From NCBI GenBank assembly GCA_020347565.1, contig CP070732.1, positions 1,313,187 to 1,377,186 on the forward strand: a stretch of 64,000 nucleotides of DNA. Direction: 5' to 3'. Source of the DNA: Methanobacteriota archaeon. Lineage in GTDB: Archaea; Thermoplasmatota; Thermoplasmata; UBA10834. A model generated the notes under the pieces. It ran no database searches, was not told the origin of the DNA, and was given only the letters and a program-made list of their open reading frames with translations. Below are positions 61,400 through 64,000 of the stretch, in pieces. Both the position numbers and the translations under genes were made by a program. How positions within the stretch are numbered: the first letter of the stretch is position 1; each line of letters starts with the position of its first letter.

Positions 61400-62482
61400 T
61401 CATCGCCTCCTGTGGAAGCGGCCTTTCCGCGGCCCTGGCTCCTTCTTGTTGTTGCCTGAGGTCGACTCTTCGTCTCGAAGGTCCCTGCCTGTGAATTCAA
61501 GAAATGCCTGGTCGAGCGACGGCTTCCTGACCATCACCGACGCGACCTGAACGTCTCTGTCTATTAGGCTGGTGAGTATCTTAGGCAGCGCGACGCCGCT
61601 ATCCGGCACCTTGATCCTCGCTCTGTTGTCTGTGCAAGCGCCGTCGACGAGCACCACGTCCGTCATGTTGCGAATCATCTCAAGAATGTCGTCTTCGCAC
61701 TCGACGACTTCGATCTCGATGACGTCTCCACCGACCGCCTTCTTGAGGCCTTCGGGCGTGTCCAATGCGATGATTCTCCCATGGTCGATTATGCCGATCC
61801 TGTCGCACAGCGCATCCGCTTCTTCCAGGTAGTGCGTCGTGAGGAAGATCGTCATGTTCGTCTCCCTCTTCAGCTTGTTGATGTGCTCCCACATGCTGGT
61901 CCTGGTTTGGACGTCGAGGCCGAGCGTAGGCTCATCCAGGAACAGGACTTCGGGTCTGTGAATGAGTCCTTCGGCCAGCTCGAGGCGTTTCTTCATCCCT
62001 CCAGAGTATGTCTTGACGTATCTGTCCGCAGAGTCAGCAAGCTTCACGAGGTCGAGCAACTCGTCGATTCTTCCCTTCGCATCGCTGTAAGGTACGCCGT
62101 AGAGGCTACCCTGTAGCTCCATGTTCTCTCTGCCCGTCAGCTCGTCATCAACTGTCAGTTCTTGGGGTACGAGGCCGATGCCCTTCCTGACCTTGCTTGG
62201 CTCCTTGACCACATCGTATCCGAGGACCTCTGCCCTTCCACCTGTTGGCATCGTCTGCGTAGTCAGGATCGAAATGGTCGTCGTCTTGCCGGCCCCATTC
62301 GGTCCGAGGAATCCGAATATCGCTCCTCGGCCTACTTCGAACGAGATCGAGTCAACCGCTCGAACATCTCCGCTGTAGACCTTTTCGAGCCGATCCACAA
62401 TCACAACTGCGTCTTCTGAGTACATTGGCTCAGCCCTGACAGCGGCTGCGTCACCCGGATTCGCGGGGATATAGTTTGCCAC
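61400..62482 (-). CDS. ABC exporter ATP-binding protein (DrrA-like)
   Basis: 360 residues. Walker A GPNGAGKTTTISIL, signature YSGGMKKRLELAEGLIH, Walker B VLFLDEPTLGLD and switch His in FLTTHYLEEADAL. A C-terminal DrrA-type extension (~240-320) precedes a low-complexity basic tail (RKGRFHRRR). Operon with the DrrB-like permease. Confidence 0.94.
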   Translation of the reverse strand: MANYIPANPGDAAAVRAEPMYSEDAVVIVDRLEKVYSGDVRAVDSISFEVGRGAIFGFLGPNGAGKTTTISILTTQTMPTGGRAEVLGYDVVKEPSKVRKGIGLVPQELTVDDELTGRENMELQGSLYGVPYSDAKGRIDELLDLVKLADSADRYVKTYSGGMKKRLELAEGLIHRPEVLFLDEPTLGLDVQTRTSMWEHINKLKRETNMTIFLTTHYLEEADALCDRIGIIDHGRIIALDTPEGLKKAVGGDVIEIEVVECEDDILEMIRNMTDVVLVDGACTDNRARIKVPDSGVALPKILTSLIDRDVQVASVMVRKPSLDQAFLEFTGRDLRDEESTSGNNKKEPGPRKGRFHRRR

Positions 62483-62581
62483 GAAAACAGGTCGTCATCA
62501 CAGGGGCGGCCGGACAGGTATCGGTTTCAAGAAATGAAGATGAGCCCGTCACATAGGACGGGCGTTCGGGTTTGTCCGCTC

Positions 62582-63742
62582 TCAGTTATAATCCGATAGG
62601 AAGTCGTACCATCCCATATCGACAGCCCATTGGACATCAGGATACAAATCGCCGTAGTACCTCCAGTTGCCCTTCGTACCCCACCAGAGCGTCAAGCCTC
62701 TTGCGTCCGGAAGCGCAGAGCATGTGTGAACTGCCAGCACGGCATCGTCCACCGCCGAAACCATCGTGGTTGTGGCAGCCCGTAGATCGGCATCCGAGAA
62801 CCTGCTGTCCGCCAGCAATGTCTCGCCTAGGTCTGCCATATCGACGAAGTACTTGGTGGAGAAGGCGCTGTAGGCTTTCTTCAGGGCGTCGCTGTAGATC
62901 CTGGCATATGAGCCCAGATTATCGTGCATGAGTCCGCACCATGCGTCAAAGACAGCTGCCGAAGCGCCAATGCTCGAAACGTCCACGGCTGCGAGGTTGA
63001 CGGAGGTGAAGGTTGTGTTGTCATAGTACTGTCCCCATCCGTTAACCATATCGACACAGACTTGAGCTGGTGTCCTCGTCTCGTCGTTGGCAACAGGCGT
63101 CCACATGAAGTCATACGGATATCCGTCAAAAGGCACGGACTCCTCCGAGCCGACCATGTAGTCTACCAATCCAGTTGTATATACCTCATACGCGACCTCG
63201 ATGTTGCCCATGTTGCACGCGTCAAACGACAGGATGTCTATGTTCGCGTTTGCTCCCTCGATTGCAGCCTTCAGTTCAGGCATGCGCAGTCTATCCCAAT
63301 CCGGGGTGGACTCATCCATGCTGCACTCTATCCATCCGTATCCGTGATCCCACATTGTGATGCCAAGCTTGTCCGAAGGATACAGGGTGGTTACCTCAGT
63401 GATGAACCACTGTAGAGTCGATCCGTCACCGAAGTTCTTCTCCGGGTACGAGTCCACGACTTCATAGCTGCCGCCCGATATCTCGACCAGATCTGTCCCG
63501 CTGGTCGACTTCAGGTCCACCATCGCCACGATGTTGACTTCGGAATTGGCGGGTATGTTCAGCAGGAGAGGCAGGCTCGTGCCATTCCATTCCGCTTCAA
63601 GATTGTTGTCCCCGTTCACGTACAGCGCAAATGTCCAAGTCGCAGTCTCTGCCGCGGCGTTGGGGACCATAAGCAATCCCGGTGCTGCGAAGGCGACACT
63701 GAAGATCGTCACAGCACATATCGTACTCATTCTCTTCCACAT
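62582..63742 (-). CDS. Secreted clostripain-family (C11) cysteine protease, second copy
   Basis: 386 residues from the ATG at 63742. Signal peptide (STICAVTIFSVAFAAPGLLM, cleavage near NAAAET). C11 core: FALYVNGDNNLEAEWNGT, catalytic His in TMWDHGYGWIE and catalytic Cys in SFDACNMGNIEVAYE, then ARGLTLWWGTKGNWRYYGD. Distantly related to the protease at 51794-53071. Upstream minus-strand TATA-like TTCTTAAAG (~63858) lies in an inverted repeat GCCC-N9-GGGC. Confidence 0.88.
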   Translation of the reverse strand: MWKRMSTICAVTIFSVAFAAPGLLMVPNAAAETATWTFALYVNGDNNLEAEWNGTSLPLLLNIPANSEVNIVAMVDLKSTSGTDLVEISGGSYEVVDSYPEKNFGDGSTLQWFITEVTTLYPSDKLGITMWDHGYGWIECSMDESTPDWDRLRMPELKAAIEGANANIDILSFDACNMGNIEVAYEVYTTGLVDYMVGSEESVPFDGYPYDFMWTPVANDETRTPAQVCVDMVNGWGQYYDNTTFTSVNLAAVDVSSIGASAAVFDAWCGLMHDNLGSYARIYSDALKKAYSAFSTKYFVDMADLGETLLADSRFSDADLRAATTTMVSAVDDAVLAVHTCSALPDARGLTLWWGTKGNWRYYGDLYPDVQWAVDMGWYDFLSDYN

Positions 63743-64000
63743 TTTCAGCTCACCCAACCCGGGAGGTCAGCAAGGATCCGGTTCTGCCAGTCCAATCCAG
63801 GCTGACCAATGCGCTCTGCACGCTCAGCGATAAGTGTGCCTTTAGTTTCGCCCTTTAAGAATGGGCTATGAAGGCGCGGCTTCAATTCCCCATAGAGCTT
63901 CCCGCGCTTTTTGGTCTGTTTTGTCATTGACTCGGATTGGGTCGGATCTTAAACGGACTGTCCTGCATCGTCTCGGACTGTGTCAGGGAGAGAAGGGCAG
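63743..64000. other. Window end: promoter region of the second clostripain gene, no other gene
   Basis: Holds the AT-rich minus-strand promoter element described for the protease and otherwise no recognised feature. Confidence 0.3.

Noticed and set aside
1..64000. Genome-wide use of UAG as pyrrolysine
   Set aside because: Nine apparently intact genes in the window, including rpl15e, end in UAG, so UAG works as a normal stop; only the DUF1611 codon remains a special case.
1..64000. CRISPR arrays, rRNA genes, insertion sequences, prophage genes
   Set aside because: No regularly spaced repeats, rRNA signatures, transposases, integrases or terminal inverted repeats were seen by eye.

Overview
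The window is a 64-kb, high-GC stretch of an archaeal chromosome, most likely from a heterotrophic member of the Thermoplasmatota. Archaeal markers are aIF1A, Rio1, a Pno1/Dim2-like KH protein, Pus10, L21e, RpoF (Rpb4), a DUF655 protein, RsmA/KsgA, L15e, family-B DNA polymerase, Taw2 and a geranylgeranyl reductase. Several genes carry a TATA-like box centred about 27 nt before the start codon, which fits leaderless transcripts; others have clear Shine-Dalgarno sites, and TTG/GTG starts are common. The exact order of archaea cannot be read from the sequence alone.

Layout. 1-7.7 kb: 3' end of a geranylgeranyl reductase, a membrane-anchored secreted protein, Taw2, a conserved Cys-cluster protein, a DUF835 protein, and a minus-strand trio (C45-type N-terminal hydrolase, M24 peptidase, cupin). 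7.8-11.4 kb: tRNA-Glu(UUC), an ACT-domain protein and argGH. 11.6-24.3 kb: information-processing cluster, with a DUF1611 gene broken by one in-frame UAG, a decayed radical-SAM gene before rpl15e, and a ThiI-like THUMP protein. 24.4-29.6 kb: two tandem class-III aminotransferases, a methylmalonate-semialdehyde-type dehydrogenase and a translationally coupled ferritin-like protein, a plausible beta-amino-acid or pyrimidine/valine catabolic module. 30-36.9 kb: tungsten aldehyde:ferredoxin oxidoreductase, TSUP exporter, RNase J-like metallo-beta-lactamase protein, saccharopine-dehydrogenase-like oxidoreductase, terpene-cyclase-fold protein. 36.9-44.8 kb: membrane proteins, a DDAH-type dimethylarginine hydrolase beside an MtmB-like methylamine methyltransferase that has Glu where pyrrolysine is expected, an orphan DNA methyltransferase, a secreted beta-propeller protein and a membrane-tethered HTH regulator. 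45-53 kb: AAC(3)-like acetyltransferase, M28 peptidase, VIT1/CCC1 transporter, secreted proteins, clostripain-type protease. 53-58.4 kb: a lower-GC peptide/dipeptide ABC importer (binding protein fused to PKD and carboxypeptidase-regulatory-like domains, plus two permeases, no ATPase here). 58.8-64 kb: P-type ATPase remnant, membrane protein, DrrAB-type ABC exporter and a second clostripain.

Together the proteases, peptidases, peptide importer, transaminases, semialdehyde dehydrogenase and AOR describe an amino-acid/peptide-degrading life style. No rRNA, CRISPR array, insertion sequence or prophage was recognised. At least five decayed gene remnants lie between intact genes. The two observations I rate highest are the single in-frame UAG in the DUF1611 gene and the non-pyrrolysine MtmB homologue next to a dimethylamine-releasing hydrolase.
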